Positions 23,613 to 35,178 of a DNA stretch of 64,000 nucleotides are shown piece after piece. The first letter of the stretch is position 1. The number at the start of each line of letters is the position of its first letter. The stretch is taken from assembly GCA_947311845.1 (NCBI GenBank), contig CAMZMU010000075.1, forward strand, positions 23,907,421-23,971,420, written 5' to 3'. The stretch is from Poa pratensis (Eukaryota > Streptophyta > Magnoliopsida > Poales > Poaceae). A model generated the notes under the pieces. The model was not told where the DNA came from. It ran no database searches and was given only the letters and a program-made list of their open reading frames with translations. Made by a program: the position numbers and the translations under genes.

Positions 23613-26298
23613 CCACTTCCGAACCTATACCTTGTTGTAGAAGCAGTTAATCTCCTAACACCAAAAGTGAAAGCAAGGAGAGCCTGCTCACGGGTCTGGC
23701 CATCCTTGGAGATACCTGCCTCGAAACCATGTCAACAATAAGCACAACACAAAGATCCTGGGAGGATGAGAGCAAGAGTTTTCATTATACATTTTAATTA
23801 CTTCAAACAATTGACTCCTTTAGGTATGTAATGACATCATGACCTCTCCCTAGAATAGTCGTTTTTCTACCTTTACATATTGTACAATGGAATAAGATAG
23901 CCAAGACAAGTATATCAGCTTGAATCATCCATACTTTCAAGGGTGTACTTATAGTTTCTAATACCAGGATACTTGATTAACATCACTTCAGAAATATGCT
24001 GAATACTTGAGCATGACTTAGGGTTCAGTTCTGTTAGTCTGAACTACTCCAAGTTTGCTCTCTCTCGAAATAATTTTTGTATTCTGGTCAAATGACCTGC
24101 ATCAAGTGTGTACTGTGCACAATACAAACTACATGGTTTTCTTATCTCAGTATACAATCTTATGTTTTATCAATTATACAGACACCATGGTTGTTTTGGG
24201 GAGTTTCATTAGTCACTCTGTGTGACCGCTGGGAGGTTAAACTTCCAAAATGTCACAGGGACGACTCACAGGCAACCAAACACTATTTTCTCTACTATTT
24301 TTGCTCTCCCCTCCAACATCAAAAACATAATCAGTGCTAAGCATATATGAAAGTAAGAATTGCATGACATTTATAGACTAGACAAATCAGAAGTGAAAGT
24401 AAGTCCCGTTGAGCATTGCTAAGTTTAAATAGCTGCATCTACTAAAATTGTTATGAAAAATACATGCGTTAGTAAGTTTCGGAAGGCTGCGCATTGGAAA
24501 AATAAATCTATAGATGATTATATGATTACAAGGAGCTCTAGGTAGGGAACTATTTTCAGCTGACAAATTATGGCTGTAGGTAGATAATTATATAAATACA
24601 AGGAGCTCTACGTAGATGAATATATAAAAAGGTGCAATAGTTCTTTTGGCCAAACAGAAAGAGATGGGTGTTTTCTGGGAAAGGGCCATACCAGTAAAGT
24701 GGTTCAGGATACTACATTAAACCTCCCTCTTCAGTACCATAGCCAACTACACAGCCATCCCATTCGACCACACCATCATTTTGTTCAAAGGCAAATCCGG
24801 TGGCTCCTGCTCAAAAAGTCATTAACAATTGTGGTATGAGGTATCCAATATACCCACTAACAATTTAGACGAATACAAGAAAATGATCGAATTATGGTTA
24901 CAGAGTAGTCAATAATGGCCAGATCTCTGAATACTTGTACAGAGAAAACAGTATGATCTTTCGAGAAATTGCAATGCACGGTTGGTAGCTATTCACCCTG
25001 CTTAGAAGATTTAAAATAAGAACTGTGATTCTTTAGAGACATTCTGAATGACTGCAACTTTGCAAGTACAATATTTGGAATTCCCGCGGAAAATGGTTAC
25101 TGAAATGTCAAGATCGCATATAAGTTTCTTTACAGAAAAGAGGCGACTACCAATGACAATAAGAATTAAAGATAAAAGACTATAAAAATGAAAACTGATC
25201 CAATAGTTTTACATGCAATTTAGGTTCCTACAATGTTTAATCACTTTGGGAGAGGGGAAATCATACCGCTGTGTCGTTTGTGCTGCGTTGCTAGCCGTTC
25301 CGCTCCATGCCTAGCCGTCTTCGTCGGGGCGCCGCACGCAGGGAGGCTCCAGTGCGAATCGACGAGGCGTGGGGAGGCGTGGAGGGAGGTCGGAGGCGAA
25401 TCGGCACTTGAAGAGGGTGGCAGAGGACGAGGATTAGGTGGCAGTGCGGTGGCCGCCCAATAGGCGGTCAGCAAGGATGCGAAGGGCGACGCCCCGCGCT
25501 TGCTCTGTTGGACGGGAACCGGAGGATGAGGTGCCAGCGTGGGCGGGGACAAGCCGGCCTCGGCGATGGTGTCAGCGGCGGCCGCGGCGGTGTGGGGGAG
25601 AAGGGAGCTCGTGAGGGGAGCCAGCCATGTCTCGGAGCTAGTCGAGCAGGGTGCAGGGTGAGTGAGAGAGCCAGAGAGGAGTGAGAGCTGGGGAGAGATG
25701 GGGAGGGATCGAGAGAGGGGAGATGGGAGAATCGGGTGAGAGAGGGGATATTCTTTTTTTTTTGGGGTTTGAGGTGGCTTATCATGTGGTGCTATTTCTT
25801 TTTTTATTTTGCTTCCTGCTATTTTTTTGGCCTGCACATATGGCGATGCTTTGTTTGGATGCTTATATCCATTTTTCCTATGATTTGACGATAATATTGG
25901 GTAGAACATATTATGGGTTATTAGAAAAGGGTAATAAAATTGTCTGTACAGAAAATTTATCGTTCCCTTGCTCAGTTTAGTGAGGGTTATGGTTGTTTTT
26001 AAAAGTTAGGTCATGTTCTATAGTTGTTTTTGTGCTGATTTAGATTTTCCATTGCATTCTCATTCTACCATTTTACAATCTTATTAACTTTTAGTTAGGG
26101 TTAGCGTTGTATTTTTTCTCAATATATGTTGTTTTATGCCTTGCAAACTTTTACTATTTATAACACGTTTTACTATATATATTAGTTGATATGTACGTCA
26201 GTACTTCGTGCTTCCCTCCTTCATAGAGATTGGAAACTTGTCAAAATTTTAACAACATGTGTGTACAAAATGATGTACATACGGTCAATATTCATGCT
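23613..26298. other. Helitron interior, no confident gene
   Basis: 23613-25230 is AT-rich with nothing recognised. 25241-25750 is GC-rich, and a 222-codon minus-strand frame at 25909-25241 is Ser/Pro/Ala-rich and low in complexity. It could be a captured 5' gene end, but no domain is visible and I do not call it a gene. Confidence 0.4.
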
Positions 26299-26327
26299 CC
26301 CGTAGCAACGCACGGGCATTTTACTAG
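26299..26327 (+). other. Helitron 3' terminus: hairpin plus CTAG
   Basis: Stem CCCGT (26299-26303) pairs with ACGGG (26312-26316) around an 8-base loop, then CATTTTA and CTAG. The next base is T, the expected host base of the A/T target. Confidence 0.75.
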
Positions 26328-27114
26328 TATATTTAAAAGGTAAAAAGGGACTTACTAAATATGTAGAAGGGAAATTGGCTAGTAGTTCTTGATCCGACGT
26401 TTTCCCGGACAGATGCAATAGGAGTACGCTGCAAAACAATATGCTCATAAGAAGTAACACAAAAGAGAAATATTTTGTACTAAAAATTAAGAGAGGTAAA
26501 TGTGCAATTAAAAGGTAATTAGTGCATGAGAGTAGGGTGCAATGTTTGGACTAATTTCTCATCCATTGAATCTGCTCATGGTCAAGATTAATTGGATATT
26601 AATTATTGATATATAGGTATAGAAGGAATTATATGCTGCAGTATTCCAAACGAGAGCTCATGTTTGGACTGAATTAGTGGTTCAAAAAAATGTTTGGACT
26701 GAATTAGCAACACAAAAATTACAGTCAATTCAAACAAGTCCTTAGGGGTGCCACTGACAGGCGGTCCCACAGGTGGAGTGGGGACGATTGCCAGCCAGCG
26801 ACGTCGGGCCCTCATTCGTCCCGTGGCGGAGGCGAAGTGTGTTGGCAAACGTGACCCCGGGCGAGGAGAGGTAACGGCACCCCGCTCGATCATGCACGCC
26901 TGCGAGTCCCAACCCAACCCACCACCGCCTCGTCCGCCCAAGTAAACTGCTTCCCCAGTAATCAGCAAGCGCATTTAAACGGCCGGACACATACATCTGA
27001 CCACCGACGACGCCCAGCACGCAAACTCTACCCCATCTTCGGCATTCGGCAGTTCGGGGGGCGCCGGCAACCGCGTAGGTTTCCTTTCCCACAGCTTGGA
27101 GGCCGCGGCGATCG
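26328..27114. other. Upstream region of the small gene, no gene seen
   Basis: AT-rich to about 26740, then GC-rich toward the gene at 27115. The phrase ATGTTTGGACTGAATTAG occurs twice, at 26660 and 26690. This is the likely promoter and 5' UTR of the next gene; no element can be assigned firmly. Confidence 0.4.
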
Positions 27115-27333
27115 ATGGGGAAGCTGGCGAGGCTCGTCGACGGCATCAAGACGAGGCTGAACAAGAAGAAGGGGGAGGAGTCGGCGGCGTGCTACGGCAA
27201 GGTGGACAAGACGGAGAGCATGCGGATGGAGATCAGGAGCCGCCGCGCCCAGGACCTCATCGCCAAGAACCTCGCCGCCGCCGACACCCTCGGCCACGCC
27301 AAGAAGATCAAGAAGCGCTTCTTCGACTTCTGA
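27115..27333 (+). CDS. Small conserved hypothetical protein, 72 aa
   Basis: This single-exon frame has strong grass-gene codon use (third positions almost all G or C). The protein starts MGKLARLVDGIKTRLNKKK, has a core KVDKTESMRMEIRSRRAQDL followed by IAKNL, and ends in the basic/aromatic KKIKKRFFDF. The core resembles a small plant family of unknown function with the pattern YxKxDKSxSMRxEIRSRKA. There is no signal peptide or membrane segment. It is probably a real gene because of codon bias and the conserved motif; function unknown. GC drops sharply after the stop, as expected for a 3' UTR. Confidence 0.65.
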   Translation: MGKLARLVDGIKTRLNKKKGEESAACYGKVDKTESMRMEIRSRRAQDLIAKNLAAADTLGHAKKIKKRFFDF

Positions 27334-28067
27334 GTTCTGACCGACCGACCGAAAATGCTTGGAAGCTCGGTCGATCTCTCTATCCTTCCTTGTGGCAAGC
27401 AAGATCGATCCCTCCCTTAGCATTTCCCTTGTGCGCGATTGATTAATTAGTTGCTCGATTAATTCCCTGCCGCGGTTGATCATGTGATGCAAATATGATT
27501 ATCTCTGCCATTTATCCATGTATTTCTGCCATACACAACTTGTTCGCCTTTATCTCTCAGACTGTATCTTATTTTATTTTTTCGGAATACTGAATCGGCA
27601 CAACAGGAACAATTGAATGGTGCAAAATGTAAACATGCTATGCTACAAATAAAATGAGTACAGGCTGTGTTGCAGCTAACAGCCAAACAGCAGATTTATG
27701 ATGCAAAAAATTGACAATAATTATTGCAACAAAACTTGACCTCTAGAACAAAAACAAAAAAGCCTACTGAACAAAAAGCTTCAGTCACAAACCCATGACC
27801 TCGGCGGATGCCATTTCGGCGGGATCCCTTTTTTCAGAGGTATAAGCATCATTAGTCATCCCTCTCCGCAGTCATTGTTGGTCATGCCCTATGGATTGGA
27901 AATCCTGAAACACTAAGACTTCGGTGTTTCGTTTGTATGGGGTTGCCCATCCACATTTCAACACTTTTTTCATATACAAAATGCGCATGAGAAAGAGATG
28001 GACATGAAGAGGGATGAGGAGGGAGGAAAAGAGGAAAAAAGGAAGAGGAAGGACCAAAGGGGGTTTT

Positions 28068-28100
<33 letters not shown>

Positions 28101-28937
28101 GAAGATGCGAGAAGCAGGAGGAAGGCGCAAGGAAAGGGGTTGCAAAATATGTAACACCGAGGCTACACTTGTCGATGTAGTCATGTTTAATATATTCCCA
28201 TTGAAACTTGCACAAATTCAAAATTTATCACCATCAATTCGAGCAACAAATTTAACATGTAATAATTGCTAGTAACTATTGGAATGAAACTATGAACTAT
28301 ATAACTAAACAAATGTATAATATATCTAAGCAGAAAGAGAAGCCTACTACAAATTTCAGTGCCCTCGCCTCCATGGGACATCCTTCACTTTAGTGTTGGG
28401 CCTTAATTGTAATTTAAAAGTCCGGGAAAGAACAATTATCCATACCACCCCATGCCCACTCCCACCTCTGCATTACTGGAACTGATGGCTCAAAATAAAA
28501 AAAAACACACATATTTTGGAAAAAAAAATACTGTGAAATGATGGCTCAATTTCTTTTCAAAATACCGGGTAACTATTTATAAAATTTTCTGGAATTACCA
28601 TGGCTCAATGTTTCATGTTATTTCTAACAGAGTTAAGATTTGGGAATTCCGTTGCATAGAAAATTGGAAAAATTCAAAATTCTGAAGTCAAATATCTTGT
28701 TGAAACTTGAAACACGCTCAAATTCAAAACTCCTCTCAGCATCTATTTAAAATTTCAAAGGGAAGTGAAGAAAGCCCGGCCCACAAATAATGTATCAAAG
28801 CCATCCTGACAGGCCCACCACCTACCCCGGCTACCTCCCCATCTCCTCCTCCGTCTTCCTATCCAATCCCATCTCCTTCCCTCCCACGGCGGTCTCTCTC
28901 GCCGCTGCCTCCCTCTCAACCGCCGCCGGCATCGGAG
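27334..28937. other. Intergenic between the small gene and the CPP1-like gene
   Basis: It holds the 3' UTR of the small gene, a G30 run (28070-28099) and AT-rich sequence. 28440-28760 is rich in AATTC/AAAATT words. No gene is seen. 28790-28937 is a pyrimidine-rich 5' leader of the next gene. Confidence 0.5.
28070..28099 (+). repeat. G30 homopolymer
   Basis: Thirty consecutive G after TTTTCC. Length may vary or be misassembled. Confidence 0.9.
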
Positions 28938-31149
28938 ATGCAGGCGACGGCCGCATCCTTCCTCGCCCGCCCGCTCCCGCGGCCCCATCGGTGCGCCCGC
29001 AGCTCTAAACCCCTTTTCTCCTTCCCTTATTAAATCTCTATTCTCTTTCTTTTCGGGGTTACTGACTGGGGTCCTGTGCCTATGGCTCTGGTGGGTGCAG
29101 CATTGGCGGCGGAAGATATGGGGTGGTGGCGGTGCGCGGAGGCGTCTTGGCGCTGCGGGGGATACGGTGCTCCATGAGCCTCTCTATCGGCGCCGGTTCG
29201 AGCGACGCCGGAGACAGCGGATTCAGCTACCGTAAGAGAACTCTTGAAACCCTGGCTCCCATGTGATTGCCCGCGCTGATTTGTAGGACGGACTGACGGA
29301 GGGTATAGATTGGATGACACTGTAGGTGGTTTTGGTGTTGCTGGTGCACGAGACAAGGAAAAATATTGGTTCGGTAGTACACATTTAGTTCGCTTTATGT
29401 TGATTAATTACTGATAATGTTAATTTGTGGTGCTCTAAGCATGACTTGCATTGCCATTGCGAGGAAGCATGGAGTTACTAGTACACTGTGCAATTTTTGG
29501 ATATTTAGAGGAATACTTGTCGATTAGAAGTTTTACGCTACATAGTTTGGAGAGGACAGAGGGTTATGTGTTATGGGGATAATTTAGAGGCGCTAGGGAG
29601 GAATATACACAGAATGTGGTTGCTGCTTCAGTACCATATCTTTGTTATTACATTGGGGATCGATCAACCTACTGGAGCCGTGTTCTTCGCAGGGTTTGGT
29701 TAACTAAAGTATAAGTTGATATTTTGGTAATAGATAAATAAAATAATAAATTGATCCATTTTATTGTTGAACTTGCTGTATTTTACAATTATACATATAT
29801 ACTATCACTGACCATAGACTTGGGGTTTATTTACAATCTATGAAGTCCTGATGAACTTGTATGATAACAGTGTTTCATAGTCATCGTCGTAACAAAATTG
29901 AATGTGGTCTGCACCTCTGCTCGCAAGTAATCTCCTTTCCTTGAACCTTGACATGAAAAGCCAATATGTAAGAAGACAACTTTCATTCATTTAGCTGTAG
30001 TAACTTGTGTAAATTTGTATTAGCTGCTTCCACAATTCCTTTTGTTGCAACTCTTGGTTTTTCTTTATATTGCTATGAATGTCCAGATTTGTAGGCTCCA
30101 ACTTTTTTGTCTGCTTCGACTAAAAGTTATGTTTATCTGAGGTCACCTTCAGCCAAGTTTATGTGTATTCGCAGAGTATGCTCCTGTCTTCCGAAGATAC
30201 CGTGAGCGGGACCCCTACAAGCTGCTTGGCGTTGATCGAGATGCAGCTGAAGAAGAGATCAGGAGCGCAAAAAACTTTCTTATTCAACAGTATGCTGGGC
30301 ACGAAGCAAGTGAAGAAGCTATTGAAGGTGCTTATGAGAAGATAATAATGAAGAGCTACCAGCATCGGAAGAAAACAAAAATTAATCTGAAGACCAAGCT
30401 ATTGAAGCGAGTTGAGGAATCCCCATCATGGGTTAAGGCGTTGCTTGGATACTTTGAGGTGCCATCAATGGATATAATTTCCAAAAGATTATTCTTTTTT
30501 GCTTTCATCGCCGGATGGAGCATAGTAACTTCTGCTGAGAATGGACCTGCATTCCAGGTATATATGCTTCGATTATCCTGGCCTTTGAAGGTCTGCCATT
30601 TCTTGTTTGATGGAATGTTGCAATACCCTTGGTTGCTCAAGGAGGCTAACCTAGAGAATGTGAAATGTAACTAGTTGATTTCACTGAACTAAAGAACATT
30701 ACTCTTGTTTCGGTATGAAACCTGAGAACTAAATAACATTAGCAATGTAGTAAGACCTGATGACTCCTAGATCAAGAATATATACATAATGGAAGTTTGA
30801 AGCACTTTCCTGCATAGGTTATTGACAAGTAGTTATCTTCTGCAGCTCGCGATATCTCTCTTCTCGTGCATATACTTCCTTAATGACAAGATGAAGAATC
30901 TTCTCAGAGCGTCCACCACTGGGTTAGCAAAATTTTCTTCAGTCAATGCCTTGAATTTTTTATCTGCAACACGTGTACTCACGCATTTGTTCTTCCAGGT
31001 TCGGAGTACTCGTCGGTGGCTGGATTGTTGGTTCTCTGCTGGTCCCTCTTATCCCAACATTTATCATCCCACCTACATGGTCCCTTGAGCTTCTCACCTC
31101 GTTGGTTGCATATGTTTTCTTGTTCCTGGGGTCCACGTACCTCAAATGA
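28938..31149 (+). CDS. CPP1: CPP1-like (DUF3353) chloroplast J-like membrane protein
   Basis: Exons 28938-28990, 29101-29231, 30175-30557, 30846-30922 and 30999-31149 are all GT-AG and phase-consistent, giving 264 residues. The N-terminus ([18 protein letters not shown]) is basic and Ala/Ser/Pro-rich like a plastid transit peptide. Residues about 68-130 form a J-like domain ([19 protein letters not shown]) without the HPD motif of true J proteins. Hydrophobic segments follow near 165-187, 189-204, 215-238 and 243-262 ([37 protein letters not shown]). This is the layout of CHAPERONE-LIKE PROTEIN OF POR1 / cell growth defect factor proteins. CPP1 acts at thylakoid and envelope membranes and stabilises protochlorophyllide oxidoreductase. 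Which paralogue this is (CPP1 or the second DUF3353 gene) I cannot tell. Confidence 0.9.
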
Positions 31150-31854
31150 AACCTCATCAATCGTGTAACCGTAAATTGTAGAATTGTTCGGAAAATTTTG
31201 GCTGTCACTGATATCTCTACTGTGTCTCAAGGATTTGATATATCTACTCTGTGTCCCAGGGATGTTTTTTTTTTTTGCATTTACTGACGGTGCTCTTGAA
31301 TCCTTTGTTTAGCTCGTATAACCATGTGGTGTAGCTCTTGTACACAGGTTGTCCATTTACTCATTTGTTTAGCTTGTTGTTCAACTGGGTGCTGTTTCAT
31401 TTTAAGCCCCTGTGCTGCAAGCGAACCACTGTATGGATTTCCCGTGTCTGGAGCATAGACAGTGGGTGCTGTCAGATTTTTATTCCATACCGAGTAGAAG
31501 ATTTGCATAAAGATGCTGTAGCTAACTAAGGAAATAGAGCCTTGTCTCAAAGGACTAAGACGCTAAATTTTAACTGAGGCAAACATATCGCAAATCATTC
31601 ATCTGTCTATCTTTGATCGATAGTACTCACACGCTAATGGACCCTTTAGCTGGGCCTTTCTTCTCTAGCTGGGCCTGTAGATGGGTATCCCTCCAACACA
31701 CACGGAAAAAAAAGACATACCTCCTCCGTTCTCAGCGGGAGGTGGCAATTCCTAGTTTCCGTGGGCATTACCTATTTGTCGATCAGGTCGACGTTAAGCA
31801 GCCGTCGCACACCCCCACATGGGCCTGGCCCAGTTCGTGCGGGAGAGGTCAGAG
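31150..31854. other. 3' flank of the CPP1-like gene, no further gene
   Basis: Contains the 3' UTR and a T run at 31267-31278. Nothing else is recognised before LINE similarity begins near 31855. Confidence 0.4.
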
Positions 31855-34653
31855 GCGCGACGCCGGCCGGAACGAGGCGGTGCAGGATTCGAATACGAGG
31901 TACTTCCACAATGTCGCTAATGCAGACATAGGAGGAAACTGATTCATTCTCTTCATCAGGATGAGGGCTTGATCGAGGGTCAGGACAAGCTCAAAGAATA
32001 TATTACGGACTACTATAAAGATCTGTTCGGTGCTCCGGAGGAAGGAAACTTCACTCTTGACGAGACACGAACGGATGATATTACCCAAGTTACTCCGGAG
32101 GAAAACAACCTGCTAATCGCGCCCTTCTCTGAAGAAGAGATAAGCAAGTCTGTTTTCCAAATGGAGCATAATAAGGCGCCTGGGCCTGATGGATTCCCAG
32201 CTGAGTTTTACCAGCATTTTGGGAAACCATTAAGTCTGATTTGTTAGAGTTATTCGGCTGTTTGCATGCTGGACATCTCGAGCTTTTTCGCCTTAATTTT
32301 GGGGAAATCGTTTTGTTGCCTAAGTTTCAGGCGGCTGAGAGGATACAACAGTATCGGCCTATATGCCTCCTGAATGTTAGCTTCAAGATCTTTACAAAAG
32401 TAGCGACCATTAGGTTGAATTCTGTAGCAGATCATGTGGTTAAACCTACCCAAACTGCTTTTATGCAAGGGAGGAATATACTGGACGGGGTCGTGGTCCT
32501 CCACGAGACCGTACGTGAGATGCATACGAAGAAACTTAATGGGGTAATTTTCAAAATCGACTTTGGAAAAGCTTATGACAAAGTAAAGTGGCCATTTTTG
32601 CTACAGACTCTGAGAATGAAAGGGTTCTCGGACGACTGGTGCGAATGGATCCGTAACTTTTTTGTGGGGGGAAGTGTGGCGATAAAAGTCAATGACGACG
32701 TCGGTCGCTACTTCCAAACGAAAAAGGGTTTAAGGCAAGGTGATCCTCTATCGCATATACTGTTTAATATAGTGGCTGATATGTTGACCATGATGATTGA
32801 ACGGGCAAAAGCGGATGGCCAGATTGAAGGGGTAGTTCCACATCTTGTCGATGGGGGACTTTCTACTTCAATATGCGGACGATACAATTCTTTTTATGGA
32901 ACACGATCTTGATAAGGCGACGAATCTGAAATTGATATTGTTAGCATTCGAGCAATTATCAGGATTAAAAATCAATTTCCATAAAAGTGAATTGTTTTGC
33001 TTCGGCGATGCACAGGACGCAGCTGCTCAGTACGCCGAAATATTCGGTTGTGAGGAGGGTCAATTTCCTATAATGTACTTGGGCATACCAATACATTATC
33101 GGAAACTGACTAATGCGGAATGGCGACATGTCGAGGAGCGTCTACAAGCAAGGCTGTCTAGCTGGAAAGGCAAATTACTGTCCCTTGGTGGAAGATTGGT
33201 TCTCATTAATTCGGTACTTACAAACATGGTAATGTATATGATATCCTTCTTCCAGTTACCAAAAAGTGTCTTGAATAAATTGGATTACTACCGATCAAGA
33301 TTCTTTTGGCAAGATGACGGTGAGAAAAAGAAATATCGACTGGCTAAATGGGATGTTGTTTGTCGACCAAAGGATCAAGGAGGGCTGGCTATTCATGATC
33401 TCTGTATCAAGAATTCAGCCCTCCTAGGGAAGTGCCTGTTTAAGTTGCTAACCGAAGATGGAATTTGGCAAACACTGCTTAAAATAAAATACATCGGCAC
33501 AAAGGCGGTATCACAGGTGTATTGGAAACCTGGTGACTCCCACTTTTGGGCCGGCCTAATGGCGACTAAGAAACATTTCTTTCGCTTTGGCGTATTTAAT
33601 ATTAAGGATGGCACGGAGATTAGATTCTGGGAGGACAAATGGTTAGGAAACACCACCCTCCGGGAGCAATATCCAGCTCTATACAATATTGTTCGACACA
33701 AAGGGGATACTATAGCCACTGTTATGCAGTGCTCACCACCCAATGTGACGTTCAGACGAGATTTATTTGGTCCGAGATTAAATTCTTGGAATGCCTTGCT
33801 GGCACGGTTGGAATCAGTCCAACTTACACAAGGCCCGATAAATTTCGGTGGAATTTATGCGGGAGTGGAAAATTCTCAGTAGATTCTATGTATAGGGCGC
33901 TTGTGCATTCTGATATTCCAGTCGATGATAATAAAAAAATATGACACATGAAGATTCCACTTAAAATAAAAGTATTTTCGTGGTATCTTCGTAGTGGTGT
34001 CATTTTAACCAAGAATAATCTTGTCAAACGGAATTGGCATGGAAGTACTAAGTGTGTGTTTTGTCCTCAACATGAGACAATAAAACACTTATTCTTCAAG
34101 TGTAGTTTCGCGCGTTCTATGTGGTCAGCTATCCAAATAGCGTCTAACTTATATCCACCCAAGTCTGTTGCCAATGTTTTTGGTAACTGGCTACATGGGA
34201 TAGATAAAAAGCTTAGAACGGTTATTAGGGTAGGAGCGATTGCCGTTATATGGTCGCTTTGGCTTAGTAGAAATGACAAGGTTTTCAATGATAAAAATGT
34301 GTCTCATATGCAAATACTCTACCGTTGCACAAGTATTCTCCGTACGTGGTCCACCTTACAACGGGTGGGACATCGAGACCTCTTTACGGAGGCGTGTGCA
34401 CGACTGGAAGAGGTGGCGAGGGACATTTTTTCACAACATTGGTGGCCGCTTGATCGCCGGATTGGATCTCCATAGGCCGTCGAGCTTGCCTATGACATAG
34501 GCGTTTCACTTTATTCTTGTTGATTGTAATTCGCCTATTGTTGCACAACTTTTACTTTCTCCGATGGATTGCGGCTGTGTGCATTTTTGATAAAGAGGCC
34601 GGATGTAATACTTAAACTTTTGAGTAATAAAGCCTTTTATCTAAAAAAAAAAA
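31855..34653 (+). mobile_element. 5'-truncated LINE retrotransposon
   Basis: The ORF1 and endonuclease region is missing. The copy starts inside ORF2 just before the reverse transcriptase, runs through the C-terminal zinc-binding domain, has a short 3' UTR with AATAAAG and ends in an A11 tail at 34643-34653. Poly(A) and 5' truncation are typical of LINE insertions. Exact target-site duplications were not established; GGTCAGAGGCGCGA near 31848 and GGTGAGCAGCGCAC after the tail are only loosely alike. Confidence 0.85.
31888..34475 (+). pseudogene. LINE ORF2 remnant: reverse transcriptase and zf-RVT
   Basis: Pieces in order are: NTRYFHNVAN; MEHNKAPGPDGFPAEFYQ; the RT core with VLLPKFQAAERIQQYRPI, IFKIDFGKAYDKVKWPF, GLRQGDPLSHILFNIV and the catalytic QYADDTILF; then a long connector (32845-33882); then the C-terminal zinc-binding domain CVFCPQHETIKHLFFKC and a tail ending near 34475. 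Stops and shifts lie near 31940, 32245, 32850 and 33860-33940. A Ser replaces the usual Pro in GDPLSP. The copy is dead. Confidence 0.88.
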
Positions 34654-34732
34654 GGTGAGCAGCGCACAGCTGCAGCTGCAGGAGATGATGACGTGCAGAC
34701 ATTCATTCAACGACTGGTCTCGTCAGAGTATT

Positions 34733-35178
34733 ATAGGGTTGTAGCTGCAGAACTTCACTGTTAACTTCACGGGCAGTGTACTCTACAGTTGTAGGACGGG
34801 AGCAGGGACATGATGGATGGATGTAGCAGTAGGTAATCTGAATCTCTGAATGATGAGCCGAATCCGGGCTCAGTTACACATCACATCGGTCCTCGACGGG
34901 GCCGTTCTGCTTCTGCCACTGTGCTCTCACAGTAGCAGGCGCGCGGAGAGGCCGCGATTTGGCTCGTCTTTAAATATAGTAGTAATAGGGTTGTAGCTGC
35001 AGAACTTCACTGTTAACTTAACGGGCAGTGTACTCTACAGTTGTAGGACGGGAGCAGGGACATGATGGATGGATGTAGCAGTAGGTAATCTGAATCTCTG
35101 AATGATGAGCCGAATCCGGGCTCAGTTACACATCACATCGGTCCTCGACGGGGCCGTTCTGCTTCTGCCACTGTGCTC
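34733..35178 (+). repeat. Tandem duplication, 252-bp period
   Basis: A 194-bp block at 34733-34926 recurs at 34985-35178. The unit is 252 bp with the second copy cut short. Only a few substitutions separate the copies (for example CTTCACGGG versus CTTAACGGG). Confidence 0.9.

Larger units (their letters stand above)
20416..26327 (+). mobile_element. Helitron carrying RPA-like and Helitron-protein exons, likely defective
   Basis: The 3' end is clear: a GC hairpin at 26299-26316 (CCCGT...ACGGG), 7 bases, then CTAG at 26324-26327 followed by T, as Helitron termini require. The 5' end is less sure: TC after A at 20416 (alternatively 20430). Inside, on the same strand, are an RPA-like OB-fold segment (21102-21622) and a two-exon N-terminal part of a Helitron-type protein (23302-23612), the two kinds of gene expected in plant Helitrons. 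No Rep or helicase motifs were found, so it is non-autonomous or deleted. Confidence 0.6.

Noticed and set aside
25241..25909. 222-codon minus-strand frame in GC-rich DNA
   Set aside because: Low-complexity Ser/Pro/Ala composition, no domain, inside the Helitron; open frames are expected by chance at this GC content.
28070..28099. G-quadruplex regulatory element
   Set aside because: A plain G30 homopolymer in intergenic DNA; could be slippage or assembly artefact, no gene context.
31835..34670. Target-site duplication for the LINE at 31855-34653
   Set aside because: GGTCAGAGGCGCGA and GGTGAGCAGCGCAC share too few positions to be accepted.
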